From the NCBI GenBank assembly GCA_016786925.1, contig JAEUTU010000052.1:1-64000 (forward strand): a DNA stretch of 64,000 bases, given 5' to 3'. Source of the DNA: Bacteroidia bacterium. GTDB taxonomy: Bacteria > Bacteroidota > Bacteroidia > 2-12-FULL-35-15. This document shows positions 47,114 to 56,514 of this stretch, in pieces; positions within the stretch are counted from its first letter, which is position 1, and every line of letters starts with the position of its first letter. The notes under the pieces were generated by a model. It was not told the origin of the DNA. It made no database searches and worked only from the letters and a program-made list of their open reading frames with translations. The translations under genes and the position numbers were made by a program.

Positions 47114-48091
47114 CTAGTTAAACTGTCTGTGTTCTGTTTTATTTAATTCCTCTCTTGAAAGCGATTTAAAGTACTCATACGTGATCTTTAATCCTTCTGC
47201 TCTACTCACTTTCGGTTCCCAGCCCAATATTGCTTTAGCTTTAGTAATATCCGGTTTGCGTTGTTTCGGATCATCCTGAGGTAATGGCTTAGAAATAAGC
47301 TTTTGATTCGTACCTGTTAGTTTAATGATCTCTTCACCAAATTCTTTAATGGTGATCTCACTTGGATTACCAATATTTACAGGATAAACATAGTCACTCA
47401 TTAACAAACGGTAGATCCCTTCAACAAGATCATCTACATAACAGAATGAGCGTGTTTGTGAGCCATCACCAAACATCGTAAGATCTTCACCACGCAATGC
47501 CTGACCAATAAATGCAGGCAACACACGTCCGTCATTCAGACGCATACGTGGTCCGTACGTATTAAAAATTCGAACGATACGTGTTTCTACGCCATGGTAA
47601 GTATGATACGCCATCGTCATGGCTTCCATAAAACGTTTGGCTTCATCGTACACACCACGTGGTCCAACCGGATTTACATTTCCCCAATACTCTTCTGTTT
47701 GAGGATGTACCAATGGATCACCATATACTTCAGAGGTTGAAGCAACCAATATTCTTGCTTTTTTTACACGTGCCAAGCCCAGCAAATTATGCGTTCCTAA
47801 TGAACTAACCTTCAAGGTTTGGATAGGGATTTTTAGATAATCGATCGGTGATGCAGGTGAAGCAAAATGAAGAATGTAATCCAACTCACCCGGAACAAAC
47901 ACAAATTTGGAAACATCATGATGATAGAATTCAAAATTCTCCAACTTCATCAAATGTTCAATATTCTTCAGATCACCGGTGATCAAATTATCCATTCCGA
48001 TAACATGACATCCTTCCTTGATAAACCGGTCGCAAAGATGGGATCCTAAAAACCCTGCTGCACCCGTAATTAAAACACGTTTTTTAGCCAC
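47114..48091 (-). CDS. uxs: UDP-glucuronate decarboxylase (UDP-xylose synthase)
   Basis: The 325-residue SDR has GAAGFLGSH (10-18) and catalytic Y148xxxK152 in [12 protein letters not shown], preceded by [10 protein letters not shown] with E121. These segments and [33 protein letters not shown] and [14 protein letters not shown] identify UDP-xylose synthase rather than an epimerase. It converts UDP-glucuronate, produced by the Ugd encoded two genes upstream, into UDP-xylose. Bacterial UDP-xylose is used in relatively few glycans. Symbol given for the family only. Confidence 0.93.
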   Translation of the reverse strand: MAKKRVLITGAAGFLGSHLCDRFIKEGCHVIGMDNLITGDLKNIEHLMKLENFEFYHHDVSKFVFVPGELDYILHFASPASPIDYLKIPIQTLKVSSLGTHNLLGLARVKKARILVASTSEVYGDPLVHPQTEEYWGNVNPVGPRGVYDEAKRFMEAMTMAYHTYHGVETRIVRIFNTYGPRMRLNDGRVLPAFIGQALRGEDLTMFGDGSQTRSFCYVDDLVEGIYRLLMSDYVYPVNIGNPSEITIKEFGEEIIKLTGTNQKLISKPLPQDDPKQRKPDITKAKAILGWEPKVSRAEGLKITYEYFKSLSREELNKTEHRQFN

Positions 48092-48099
48092 AATAAGAT

Positions 48100-48684
48100 T
48101 TATTTAATTTCAGTTAATTCATATTTTTGAATAGCAGATACCTTCACAATGATCGGATATTCCGCATTGTCGAGTATCCACATTTCATCACCAAAAGTTC
48201 CCCATGTAACATTCAGTGTATTGACGATCGTTTTTTTTCCGTTGATCATTACATACATTGGTTGTTCACCTTTCAATGTCATATCATCGGCTTTCAATTC
48301 GCAACCGGCACGAACTTTTGTCTTTTTGTTGTTCTTTAATTCATTGTACATTTTTTTGCTTACAATAAATCCCGGCAACACATCGCTCAACTCATCATCG
48401 TTAGAGTTGATCGGGAAAGAGAAGATAATATTGATAGCATTTTCTAAAGCTGATTTAAGGATCAAGAAAGTTCCTTTATCATCATACTTATTTTTTTTAT
48501 TCCAGGAGATCTTCATTGGAGATGCCAATGAAGTAAGTGTTACTGTTTGATCAACCGGGCCATCGTATTCTGCTAACTTATAAACCAAGGTTTGACCTTC
48601 TTTGATTTTAACCGGCTCTTGTGCCAATGCAACAGCGCAGATCAATAATGCTACAACTGTTGATACAAATTTTATTGTTTTCAT
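48100..48684 (-). CDS. Small exported protein of unknown function inside the nucleotide-sugar operon
   Basis: The 194-residue protein has a signal peptide ([20 protein letters not shown]) and a soluble beta-rich mature part. No cysteine pair, lipobox or sorting domain is visible; the only mature Cys is in [14 protein letters not shown] do not recognise the family. It fits exactly between ugd and uxs with gaps of eight bases, so it is co-transcribed with cytoplasmic sugar enzymes although it is exported. It might act on the finished polysaccharide or be an unrelated passenger. Confidence 0.75.
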   Translation of the reverse strand: MKTIKFVSTVVALLICAVALAQEPVKIKEGQTLVYKLAEYDGPVDQTVTLTSLASPMKISWNKKNKYDDKGTFLILKSALENAINIIFSFPINSNDDELSDVLPGFIVSKKMYNELKNNKKTKVRAGCELKADDMTLKGEQPMYVMINGKKTIVNTLNVTWGTFGDEMWILDNAEYPIIVKVSAIQKYELTEIK

Positions 48685-48692
48685 CTTATAAA

Positions 48693-50003
48693 TTATTTAA
48701 CTGTTTCTCTACCAATGCTGGAATAGAAATACCCCAATTCTCTCATTTGCTGAATTCCATAAAGGTTACGTCCATCAAAGATCACTTTGTTCTTCAATAA
48801 AGAAGTTACTTTATCAAAATCCGGAGTCCGGAACAAACTCCACTCAGTTGCGATCAACAATGCATCTGCATCACGCAAAGCATCATATTCATCCATCGCG
48901 TACATGATCTTATCACCAACTAAATTGCGGACATTGTTCATTGCTTCCGGATCGTAAGCCGCAATTGTTGCACCTGCTTTTGTTAATTCATCAATGATGT
49001 ATAATGCAGGAGCTTCGCGAATATCGTCTGTATCAGGTTTAAATGCTAATCCCCATAAAGCGATCTTCTTTCCTTTTAGATCATTATTAAAATATGCTTT
49101 GATCTTTGGAACAATAATGGTTTTTTGTTTTTCATTAATATCCATTACCGAATCCAGGATCTTAAAATCGTATTTTACTTCTGAAGCCGATTTAGCTAGT
49201 GCTTGAACATCTTTAGGGAAACAGCTTCCACCGTAACCAATACCTGGGAATAAGAAACGTTTTCCGATACGATCATCACTACCAATACCAATACGAACCG
49301 AATCTACATCTGCTCCTAATAACTCACATAAATTAGCGATCTCATTCATGAAGGTGATCTTGGTTGCAAGAAATGCATTTGCTGCATATTTTGTCAACTC
49401 TGCCGATTTTTCATCCATAAAGATGATCGGATTACCCTGACGGACATATGGCTTGTATAATTCTTCCATGATCTTTCTTGCCTTGTCGGAACTTGTTCCA
49501 ATAACAACACGATCAGGCTTTAAGAAATCATCTACTGCAAAACCTTCACGTAAAAATTCAGGATTAGAAACTACATCAAATTCAACTTTAGCATTTTTAG
49601 CCATCGCTTCACGCACTTTATCGGCAGTACCTACAGGCACCGTACTCTTATCAACGATAACTTTGTAATCTTTAATGATCTTCCCTAGATCATTTGCCAC
49701 GCCTAGGATATAGCTCAGGTCAGCAGAACCATCTTCACCTGGAGGTGTTGGCAATGCCAAAAAGATGATCTTTGCATTTTCGATAGCATCGGCCAATTTG
49801 GTTGTGAAGGTTAAACGACCTTGTTTGATGTTTCTTTCAAACAATACATCCAAATGTGGTTCGTAAATAGGAACAATGCCCGATTGCATTTTCTTTACTT
49901 TATCTTCATTGATATCAACACAGATAACATGATTTCCTGTTTCTGCCAAACAAGTACCGGTTACTAAACCAACATACCCTGTTCCAACAACTGCTATATT
50001 CAT
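48693..50003 (-). CDS. ugd: UDP-glucose 6-dehydrogenase
   Basis: The 436-residue protein has the NAD motif VGTGYVGLVTG (6-16) and the catalytic C261 in GIGYGGSCFPKDVQAL. VDKSTVPVGTADKV, SNPEFLREGFAVDDF and WGLAFKPDTDDIREAPAL are typical of the UDP-glucose (Ugd/TuaD) branch, distinct from the TviB-like enzyme of the same operon. It makes UDP-glucuronate, the substrate of the UDP-xylose synthase encoded nearby. It follows the aminotransferase gene by 15 bases. Confidence 0.95.
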   Translation of the reverse strand: MNIAVVGTGYVGLVTGTCLAETGNHVICVDINEDKVKKMQSGIVPIYEPHLDVLFERNIKQGRLTFTTKLADAIENAKIIFLALPTPPGEDGSADLSYILGVANDLGKIIKDYKVIVDKSTVPVGTADKVREAMAKNAKVEFDVVSNPEFLREGFAVDDFLKPDRVVIGTSSDKARKIMEELYKPYVRQGNPIIFMDEKSAELTKYAANAFLATKITFMNEIANLCELLGADVDSVRIGIGSDDRIGKRFLFPGIGYGGSCFPKDVQALAKSASEVKYDFKILDSVMDINEKQKTIIVPKIKAYFNNDLKGKKIALWGLAFKPDTDDIREAPALYIIDELTKAGATIAAYDPEAMNNVRNLVGDKIMYAMDEYDALRDADALLIATEWSLFRTPDFDKVTSLLKNKVIFDGRNLYGIQQMRELGYFYSSIGRETVK

Positions 50004-50018
50004 ATAAAAAATTTAAGA

Positions 50019-51161
50019 TTATCGATTAACAAATTCTAAAACACTAGTCGTAATATACTTCAATGTCTCTTCATCCAACTCTGTATGCATAGGAAGAGAA
50101 ACAACGCAAGCACATAATTTTTCTGTAACAGGGAAATCGCCTTCTTTATAACGCGGATCCAAATATGCTTTTTGCAAATGCAACGGTATCGGATAATAGA
50201 TCATGGCTGGAATATCCTTACTCGCTAAATATTCACGCAAAGCAGTACGATCAACGCCATTTAATTGCAATGTATACTGATGAAACACATGATTAGAGAA
50301 TTTAGCACGAGCAGGTGTTTTCAATTTTGGATTATTTGCAAATGCTTTATCGTAGTAATCTGCAGCTTTATTTCTGGCTTTTGCATAATTATCCAGATCA
50401 CGCAATTTGATGCGCAAAATAGCTGCTTGAATACTATCCAAACGTGAGTTTACACCAATAGAATCATGCACATACTGTACTGACTGACCATGATTAGCGA
50501 TCATTCTGATCTTAGCAGCCAAAGCATCATCATTTGTAAAAATAGCACCACCATCACCATAACAACCTAAATTCTTAGAAGGGAAAAATGAAGTACAACC
50601 GATCGTGCCAATAGTACCCGCCTTCTTCTTAGAACCATCTGCACTGAAATACTCTGCACCTATAGCTTGAGCTGTATCTTCGATCACATACAAATTATGT
50701 TTTTTAGCTAAAGCCATGATCTTGTCCATATCCGCACATTGCCCGAATAAATGAACCGGCACAATAGCCTTTGTTTTAGGTGTGATCGCCTTTTCAATAG
50801 CTGCCACATCAATATCAAATGTATCCGGAACGACATCCACCAATACTGGTTTTAGTCCTAACAAACCAATCACTTCTGCTGTAGCAACATATGTAAAATC
50901 GGCTGTGATCACTTCATCACCCGGCTTCAGATCCAAAGCCATCATGGCTATCTGTAAAGCATCGGTCCCATTAGCACAAGGAATAACGTGTTTCACTCCC
51001 AAATAAGTTTCCAATTCCTTTTGAAACTCTTTTACTTCCGGACCATTGATAAATGCTGTATTATTCAACACATTTTGAATGGCGGCATCTACTTCTGTTT
51101 TTATTTTTTCATATTGACTTTTCAAGTCAACCATTTGAATTTTTTTGGCGATCTTTTCCAT
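50019..51161 (-). CDS. wlbC: WlbC/WbpE-like DegT/DnrJ/EryC1 aminotransferase
   Basis: The 380-residue PLP enzyme has the Schiff-base lysine K196 in FFPSKNLGCYGDGGAI. Other family segments are PCANGTDALQIAMMAL, IEDTAQAIGAEY, GVNSRLDSIQAAIL and PLHLQKAYLDPRYKEGDFPV. In the presence of WlbA and WlbB homologs it most likely transfers an amino group to the 3-keto position of UDP-GlcNAcA. It is the first gene of the polysaccharide run, with a weak -7 box 27 bases upstream. DegT enzymes are broad, so the assignment depends on context. Confidence 0.88.
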   Translation of the reverse strand: MEKIAKKIQMVDLKSQYEKIKTEVDAAIQNVLNNTAFINGPEVKEFQKELETYLGVKHVIPCANGTDALQIAMMALDLKPGDEVITADFTYVATAEVIGLLGLKPVLVDVVPDTFDIDVAAIEKAITPKTKAIVPVHLFGQCADMDKIMALAKKHNLYVIEDTAQAIGAEYFSADGSKKKAGTIGTIGCTSFFPSKNLGCYGDGGAIFTNDDALAAKIRMIANHGQSVQYVHDSIGVNSRLDSIQAAILRIKLRDLDNYAKARNKAADYYDKAFANNPKLKTPARAKFSNHVFHQYTLQLNGVDRTALREYLASKDIPAMIYYPIPLHLQKAYLDPRYKEGDFPVTEKLCACVVSLPMHTELDEETLKYITTSVLEFVNR

Positions 51162-51187
51162 CTAAAAATATTTCGGTTATAAGAATG

Positions 51188-51195
51188 CGAATATA
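51188..51195 (-). promoter_or_regulatory. Possible -7 element of the nucleotide-sugar operon
   Basis: TATATTCG on the minus strand lies 26 bases upstream of the first ATG at 51161. A TTG stands 24 bases further upstream, just outside the usual 17-23 range. One base deviates from TAnnTTTG. Confidence 0.32.
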
Positions 51196-51272
51196 CATAA
51201 AATAAGGATAAAATCGGGACAATTTTTGCATTAAAACTTCGTTAAAAAATGCTTACATTAGCACGTTTTTAT

Positions 51273-52025
51273 ATGAAAAAGATATACCTCATTTTCTGGT
51301 TCTGTTTTGCCATTTTTCTTTCTGCAAGATCGCAAGTGAGCGTTAAGGACTCATCCGTTGCAAGCCCAATGATTTCAGCATCTTACGGGTATTATTTTTC
51401 TGCAGGCGACTTAACTAAACGCTTTGGAAACAATTCCTCTATTCAGCTCAGTGTAGATTTCAAATCCAAATACAATTGGATTGTTGGTCTTAACGGAAGC
51501 TATATTTTCGGAAAAACAGTTAAAGAAAGCCTGTTCGACAGCATTGCCTCTCCTGATGGCTTTATAATTGACAAGTTAGGCGGATTTGCAGACATCCGTC
51601 TTTACGAAAGAGGCTTTACCGCTTCGGCTACTTTAGGCCGTTTGTTCCCATTTAAAAGGCCTAATCCAAATTCCGGAATAGTATTTAACATTGGATTGGG
51701 ATTCATTCAACACAAGATCCGCATCGAAACCATTGGCAATAATGTTCCACAGCTGGACAGTGACTATAAAAAAGGATATGACCGGCTGACCAATGGCTTT
51801 CTTTTAAGTCAAAATTTAGGCTACATGTATCTGAGCAACAATCGTATTGCTAATTTTTACATCGGTTTTGAATGTATGCAAGGATTTACCCAAAACAGAC
51901 GCAGCTACAACTTTGATCAAATGAAACAGGATACAGAGAAACGGGTGGATATTCTTTACGGAGGAAAAGTTGCCTGGATATTGCCTTTATACAAAAAAGC
52001 ACCTAAAGAATTCTACACTTATTAG
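51273..52025 (+). CDS. Outer-membrane beta-barrel-like protein of unknown function
   Basis: From ATG 51273 the protein has 250 residues and begins with a signal peptide (KKIYLIFWFCFAIFLSARSQ); an ATG eight codons earlier would only extend it. The mature part alternates amphipathic strands with many Tyr, Phe and Gly: MISASYGYYFSAGDL, SIQLSVDFKSKYNWIVGLNG, SGIVFNIGLGFIQHKI, NRIANFYIGFECMQGF. It is probably an 8- to 10-stranded barrel. It precedes waaA by 13 bases, suggesting a link to the outer membrane or LPS. Family unknown. Confidence 0.8.
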   Translation: MKKIYLIFWFCFAIFLSARSQVSVKDSSVASPMISASYGYYFSAGDLTKRFGNNSSIQLSVDFKSKYNWIVGLNGSYIFGKTVKESLFDSIASPDGFIIDKLGGFADIRLYERGFTASATLGRLFPFKRPNPNSGIVFNIGLGFIQHKIRIETIGNNVPQLDSDYKKGYDRLTNGFLLSQNLGYMYLSNNRIANFYIGFECMQGFTQNRRSYNFDQMKQDTEKRVDILYGGKVAWILPLYKKAPKEFYTY

Positions 52026-52038
52026 GATAAGCTCTTAC

Positions 52039-53283
52039 ATGAATCTTATCTATAACATATCCATTTACCTGTATAGAATTGCAATCGGTATTACGTCTCT
52101 GTTCAATAAAAAGGCTCAGCTTTGGATCGATGGGAGAAAGGATATTTTCAAAAAACTTGAAATTGTCTTTTCAAAAAAACAAACATCGATTATCTGGGTA
52201 CACTGTGCTTCTTTGGGTGAATTTGAACAAGGCAGACCCTTGATCGAGGAGATAAAAAGGAAACACCCAAACTACTCTATTCTACTCACTTTTTTCTCTC
52301 CATCGGGTTATGAGGTTAGAAAAAACTATCAGGGTGCAGACTATATTTTTTATCTCCCAATTGACACTCCAACAAACACTGACAAATTTCTTGACATTGT
52401 AAAACCAGCGTATACATTCTTTGTGAAATATGAATTTTGGTTCAATTACCTCAATGCCTTAAAAAAAAGAAAAATTCCAACCTATCTTGTCAGCGGTATT
52501 TTCAGAGATGACCATCATTTTTTCAAGCCCTACGGTAAATGGTCAAGAAAACAACTAGCTTGCTTCAATCACTTTTTTGTTCAAAACAAACATTCAGAAG
52601 AACTACTTCAATCCATAGGCTATACAAACACTACTGTCACAGGCGACACACGCTTTGACAGAGTTTCTGAAATTGCTAAAACCGTAAAACGATTTGACCT
52701 TATTGAACAATTCTGTAAAGATCATCCTGTTTTCATTGCAGGAAGTACATGGAATGAAGATGAGCAGATATTAGCCCAAAGCAGCATTATTAGTATGGGA
52801 TATAAGCTAATCATTGCTCCGCACGAAATTGATGAAAAACACATTGATTCGATCATCCGGCAATTTAAAACCGGTTCTCCAGAAACTCAATGTATCCGAT
52901 ATTCTGAACTGACCGAAAAGAACGATTCACTTGCCACGATCCTGATCATTGACAATATTGGAATGCTATCATCACTTTATCAATATGGCAAATTAGCCTA
53001 CATAGGAGGTGGCTTTGGCAAAGGCATACACAATATTTTGGAAGCAGCTACTTTTGGATTACCTGTGATCTTCGGTCCGAACTATCAAAAATTTACGGAA
53101 GCCAAAGAACTGATCGAACAAAAAGGAGCATTCAGTATTTCATCTGAAGCCGGATTAAACAATATACTCAACCTCTTACATAACGAAAGTGCGTTGAAGA
53201 ATGCTTCGACTATCGCCAAAAACTATGTAGAGTCTAATACAGGTGCTACTTCCAAGATCCTTTCACATATCCAACTGAAGTAA
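52039..53283 (+). CDS. waaA: 3-deoxy-D-manno-octulosonic acid (Kdo) transferase
   Basis: From ATG 52039 the protein has 414 residues, the usual length for WaaA/KdtA. An N-terminal hydrophobic helix (LIYNISIYLYRIAIGITSLF) anchors it to the inner face of the inner membrane. The GT30 signatures are IWVHCASLGEFEQGRPLIEE with the catalytic Glu, FVKYEFWFNYLNALKKRKI, TGDTRFDRV, and GGGFGKGIHNILEAATFGLP. It transfers Kdo to lipid A precursor. The frame is open for 23 more codons upstream, but that part overlaps the preceding gene and lacks the helix start. Confidence 0.95.
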   Translation: MNLIYNISIYLYRIAIGITSLFNKKAQLWIDGRKDIFKKLEIVFSKKQTSIIWVHCASLGEFEQGRPLIEEIKRKHPNYSILLTFFSPSGYEVRKNYQGADYIFYLPIDTPTNTDKFLDIVKPAYTFFVKYEFWFNYLNALKKRKIPTYLVSGIFRDDHHFFKPYGKWSRKQLACFNHFFVQNKHSEELLQSIGYTNTTVTGDTRFDRVSEIAKTVKRFDLIEQFCKDHPVFIAGSTWNEDEQILAQSSIISMGYKLIIAPHEIDEKHIDSIIRQFKTGSPETQCIRYSELTEKNDSLATILIIDNIGMLSSLYQYGKLAYIGGGFGKGIHNILEAATFGLPVIFGPNYQKFTEAKELIEQKGAFSISSEAGLNNILNLLHNESALKNASTIAKNYVESNTGATSKILSHIQLK

Positions 53284-53372
53284 TTAACTATTCACTGCTG
53301 AAAACCTATTTCGCTTTTTTCTGCCTGATGTTTTGATTTATTGTATTTTCGATACAAATCAACATCACACTC

Positions 53373-54812
53373 ATGAGCAATAAAAGCAATTCTTCATCAC
53401 TTTTAGTGTTAATATCCGTTTTCTTTTTTTGGGGCTTCGTAGCAGCCAGCAACGATATTTTGATCCCTGTCTTCAAAGACAAATTGAATTTGGAACAATG
53501 GCAATCGCAAATGATCTCCTTTGCATTTTATGTAGCCTACACAGTAGGATCTCTCATCTATTATTTTGCATCCAAAGCATCGGGTGGTGATATATTAAAC
53601 AAGATCGGCTATAAAAATGGGATCGCATTAGGCTTAAGCATATCTGCTATGGGAACCTTACTATTTTATCCGGCAGCTCAAACAGCATCATTCCCATTAA
53701 TGATCTCCGGTTTATTTATTGTGGGTTTAGGCTTTTCATTACAACAAACTGCTGCAAACCCTTTAGCTATAGTCATGGGTGATCCTAAAAAAGGATCACA
53801 ACGACTTAGTTTGGCGGGAGGAGTAAACAATGTAGGGACAACCATTGGACCATTGTTGGTTAGCTTCGCCATCTTCGGTTCTATTTCATCGGGTAATACG
53901 TTAGCAAGTATTGAAAGTATTAAAACGCCTTATTTGATTTTAGGAGCCGCATTTATTATTGTAGCAGTGATCTTTAAATTTTCTTCTATACCAAACAAAT
54001 TGGAACACATTAATGATGAACAGGAAACAGAAAGCTCCAATACAAAAAAAAGTGCGTTGAATTATCCTCAGCTTATTCTAGGTATGATCGCCATATTTGT
54101 TTATGTAGGAGTTGAAGTATCTACTGCGAGTAACTTACCTGAGTTTATGAAACAGAAACTAAACACTCCAACCGAACAGATCGCACCATACGTATCTCTT
54201 TTCTGGGCAAGTTTAATGATCGGTCGATGGACCTCATCGGTAGGTGCCTTTAACCTAAGCGGAGGATTAAAGTCTATCATGAATTTCCTGATGCCATACA
54301 TTGCATTTGGTGTTTTCTTGGCCGTAAACAAAATTGCGAGTCATGATCTCACACCATTTTATGTATATGCGTTTGTGATCATCGCATTGATCATTGCTGA
54401 TATATTAAGCAAAGGCAATCCAGCCCGTCAGCTATTGATCTTTTCATTCGCAGGGATAACAGCCTTATTTATAGGAATGCTATCCTCAGGAATGGTAAGC
54501 GTATATGCATTCATCAGTGTTGGATTATTTTGCAGTACACTGTGGCCGTGTATCTTTACTTTAGCGATAGCGGGACTAGGAAAGCACACCAACGAAGGTT
54601 CCAGCTTTTTGATCATGATGATCATGGGTGGGGGATTCATCAGCCTATTACAGGGAGTCGTTGCCTCCGATAATATTTTAGGGATACAGTGGAGTTACTT
54701 GGTGGGTGTAGCCTGCTTTGCATACCTGGCTTTTTATGCATGGAAAGTAACCACAATATTAAAAAGGCAAGGGATTGATTATGACAAGCCAAGCGGTAAT
54801 AGCGGACATTAA
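53373..54812 (+). CDS. MFS sugar transporter of the FucP/GluP (glucose/galactose or fucose) type
   Basis: The 479-residue protein has about twelve membrane helices. Family features are FFFWGFVAASNDILIPVFKD near the N-terminus, FIVGLGFSLQQTAANPLAIVMG in helix 4-5 and ASLMIGRWTSSVGAFNLS in the second half. These proteins are proton-sugar symporters in the inner membrane. The extended cytoplasmic loop around residues 208-230 is rich in Glu, Asn and Ser. It is not obviously part of an operon and ends in a strong terminator. The sugar cannot be predicted. Confidence 0.92.
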   Translation: MSNKSNSSSLLVLISVFFFWGFVAASNDILIPVFKDKLNLEQWQSQMISFAFYVAYTVGSLIYYFASKASGGDILNKIGYKNGIALGLSISAMGTLLFYPAAQTASFPLMISGLFIVGLGFSLQQTAANPLAIVMGDPKKGSQRLSLAGGVNNVGTTIGPLLVSFAIFGSISSGNTLASIESIKTPYLILGAAFIIVAVIFKFSSIPNKLEHINDEQETESSNTKKSALNYPQLILGMIAIFVYVGVEVSTASNLPEFMKQKLNTPTEQIAPYVSLFWASLMIGRWTSSVGAFNLSGGLKSIMNFLMPYIAFGVFLAVNKIASHDLTPFYVYAFVIIALIIADILSKGNPARQLLIFSFAGITALFIGMLSSGMVSVYAFISVGLFCSTLWPCIFTLAIAGLGKHTNEGSSFLIMMIMGGGFISLLQGVVASDNILGIQWSYLVGVACFAYLAFYAWKVTTILKRQGIDYDKPSGNSGH

Positions 54813-54838
54813 AAAAGGCGGGCAATGCCCGCCTTTTT
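54811..54838. terminator. Bidirectional hairpin terminator
   Basis: AAAAAAGGCGGGCA and TGCCCGCCTTTTT form a GC-rich stem of 12-13 bp with flanking A and T runs. It lies directly between the convergent stops at 54812 and 54841 and can serve both. Confidence 0.9.
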
Positions 54839-54840
54839 CA

Positions 54841-56439
54841 TTACTTAATGTCAATTGAAAAGAGAATATTTTTTTTCCTTTTACGCTCTACATCGATCAA
54901 ATTGTTATTTCTTCCATCAATAAAGTCTCGAATATAAAAGTTGGTTTCGAACAGCTTTACATCCGCCAAATTATACTTTCTGATCATTCCAGTTTCATTG
55001 ATATTCAAACCTACTAAAAAACCACCTGCATTATTCATATGCGCACGAGGAGCCTCATTTTCCGGAAGGTCAAAATTTTCAATATGATCGATATAGAACA
55101 AATGCACATCGTTCCCAATTGCATAAGAATTAATAGACAAGCCACTTCCGGAAGCATCATTACTTCTCTGGCGTTTTGGGATCTTTTTCACCCAGGCTAA
55201 TTTTCCATTAGCATCAATGTTCATCACAAAAATATCATTTGCAAAAGTTTTATAAGTAGTGGTGGTGGTTTTGCCATTGTAATGTGTATATACTTCTACC
55301 CAATATTGTTCAGCGATAATAGTAGAAGAGCCATTTTGCATAGCATAAATATCACGTATCCTCAAATTATTGATCCCTAACTCTTTGGTTTCATCATCCT
55401 TATTTTTTTTCTCTTTCTTTTCAATCTTTTCTTTTTGACGATCGGTCATATAAGATTTGATCACATCGGAAGGGATCTCATAATATCCTCCATGAAGCTT
55501 TGCAATGGTCCCATTTGCTACATCTAACTTTACCATATAAGCTCCATCTGTAGGAGAATTGACACCTTTGGAATAAAATCCAGCTACTACTATATTATGA
55601 TTCACATCTTCATAGATGTAAGTATCTTCCGGGAAATAATTCTCTAACTTGATCTCCACAATTTTAGGTTGAGCCTGTCCCTTTTCAAAGACCAATACTT
55701 CATAGTGATAATTCGGTTTTTTATCTTTTGTAGCTTCCTTTTTACGATCATCTTCATATACTTTTATCACCTGATAATACTTGCCATCATCACCTAAAGT
55801 TGAACTCGCAAAAGTCATTTGAGCCTCCGTATAAGGCATTTTAAATTCATCGCCCCACAGCTTATTTAAATTCTCATCATACACATAGATCCCAACAATG
55901 TGAGTATTTAGTTTATCGTTTCGTTCGGCTGCAACAAGTGTATAGTTGTAAGCTATCTTCGATCTGTCTTCCGAAATTCTGCTGGTATGTATTCCCCATG
56001 TAACTTTATCGGAAGATGTATATAGCTTAATAGGTTCTCCCACAACATCTAATTTTTCAGGCGAGAATTCAATGGCAGATATCCCCTCCGTTTTTGTTTC
56101 TTTATATACTTCTCTAACAAAGACATAGGTTTTCTCCTTCATTTTATAGATCCAATCCAGACTTACTTTGGGATTGGTAAATTTCGACTTAATATCAACT
56201 GTATTTTGTTTTTGAAATTCAAGCTCCTTTGAAAACAATTGAAAATTAACAGACTCCAATCCATCTTCATTAATTTGAACAATGCCATTTGCTCCATAAG
56301 GAATTGCTTTGTATAAACGATGTCCTTTCGGTGATTCAAATTCGGCTGAATGACGAATAGTATATGGACCTGTGGATTGTCCAAACAAAGTTGTTGGAAG
56401 CAAAGAAGCTGCAATAAGTAGTTGAAATATCTGTTTCAT
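54841..56439 (-). CDS. Exported protein of unknown function, propeller-like
   Basis: From ATG 56439 the 532-residue protein has a signal peptide (KQIFQLLIAASLLPTTLFGQ). The mature chain is beta-rich and its recurring segments, such as IVQINEDGLESVNFQLFSKE, KIAYNYTLVAAERNDKLNTH, YVYDENLNKLWGDEFKMP and DANGKLAWVKKIPKRQRS, resemble propeller blades comparing logged values. A highly charged loop at about 345-365 is rich in Lys and Glu. No sorting domain or lipobox is visible. I cannot assign a function. It is separated by a terminator from the gene upstream. Confidence 0.78.
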   Translation of the reverse strand: MKQIFQLLIAASLLPTTLFGQSTGPYTIRHSAEFESPKGHRLYKAIPYGANGIVQINEDGLESVNFQLFSKELEFQKQNTVDIKSKFTNPKVSLDWIYKMKEKTYVFVREVYKETKTEGISAIEFSPEKLDVVGEPIKLYTSSDKVTWGIHTSRISEDRSKIAYNYTLVAAERNDKLNTHIVGIYVYDENLNKLWGDEFKMPYTEAQMTFASSTLGDDGKYYQVIKVYEDDRKKEATKDKKPNYHYEVLVFEKGQAQPKIVEIKLENYFPEDTYIYEDVNHNIVVAGFYSKGVNSPTDGAYMVKLDVANGTIAKLHGGYYEIPSDVIKSYMTDRQKEKIEKKEKKNKDDETKELGINNLRIRDIYAMQNGSSTIIAEQYWVEVYTHYNGKTTTTTYKTFANDIFVMNIDANGKLAWVKKIPKRQRSNDASGSGLSINSYAIGNDVHLFYIDHIENFDLPENEAPRAHMNNAGGFLVGLNINETGMIRKYNLADVKLFETNFYIRDFIDGRNNNLIDVERKRKKNILFSIDIK

Positions 56440-56460
56440 AATTTGATTTTGATGCAATGT

Positions 56461-56491
56461 AAAAAAAAATCCCAAGCGAAATCGCTTGGGA
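56461..56491 (-). terminator. Terminator of the 56515-57129 gene
   Basis: ATCCCAAGCGA and TCGCTTGGGAT form an 11-bp stem; on the minus strand a run of eight or nine T follows. It starts 24 bases after the stop at 56515, and it lies upstream of the chosen start at 56439, which supports that start. Confidence 0.8.
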
Positions 56492-56514
56492 TCTATGTTT
56501 TGATCTAAATGATC

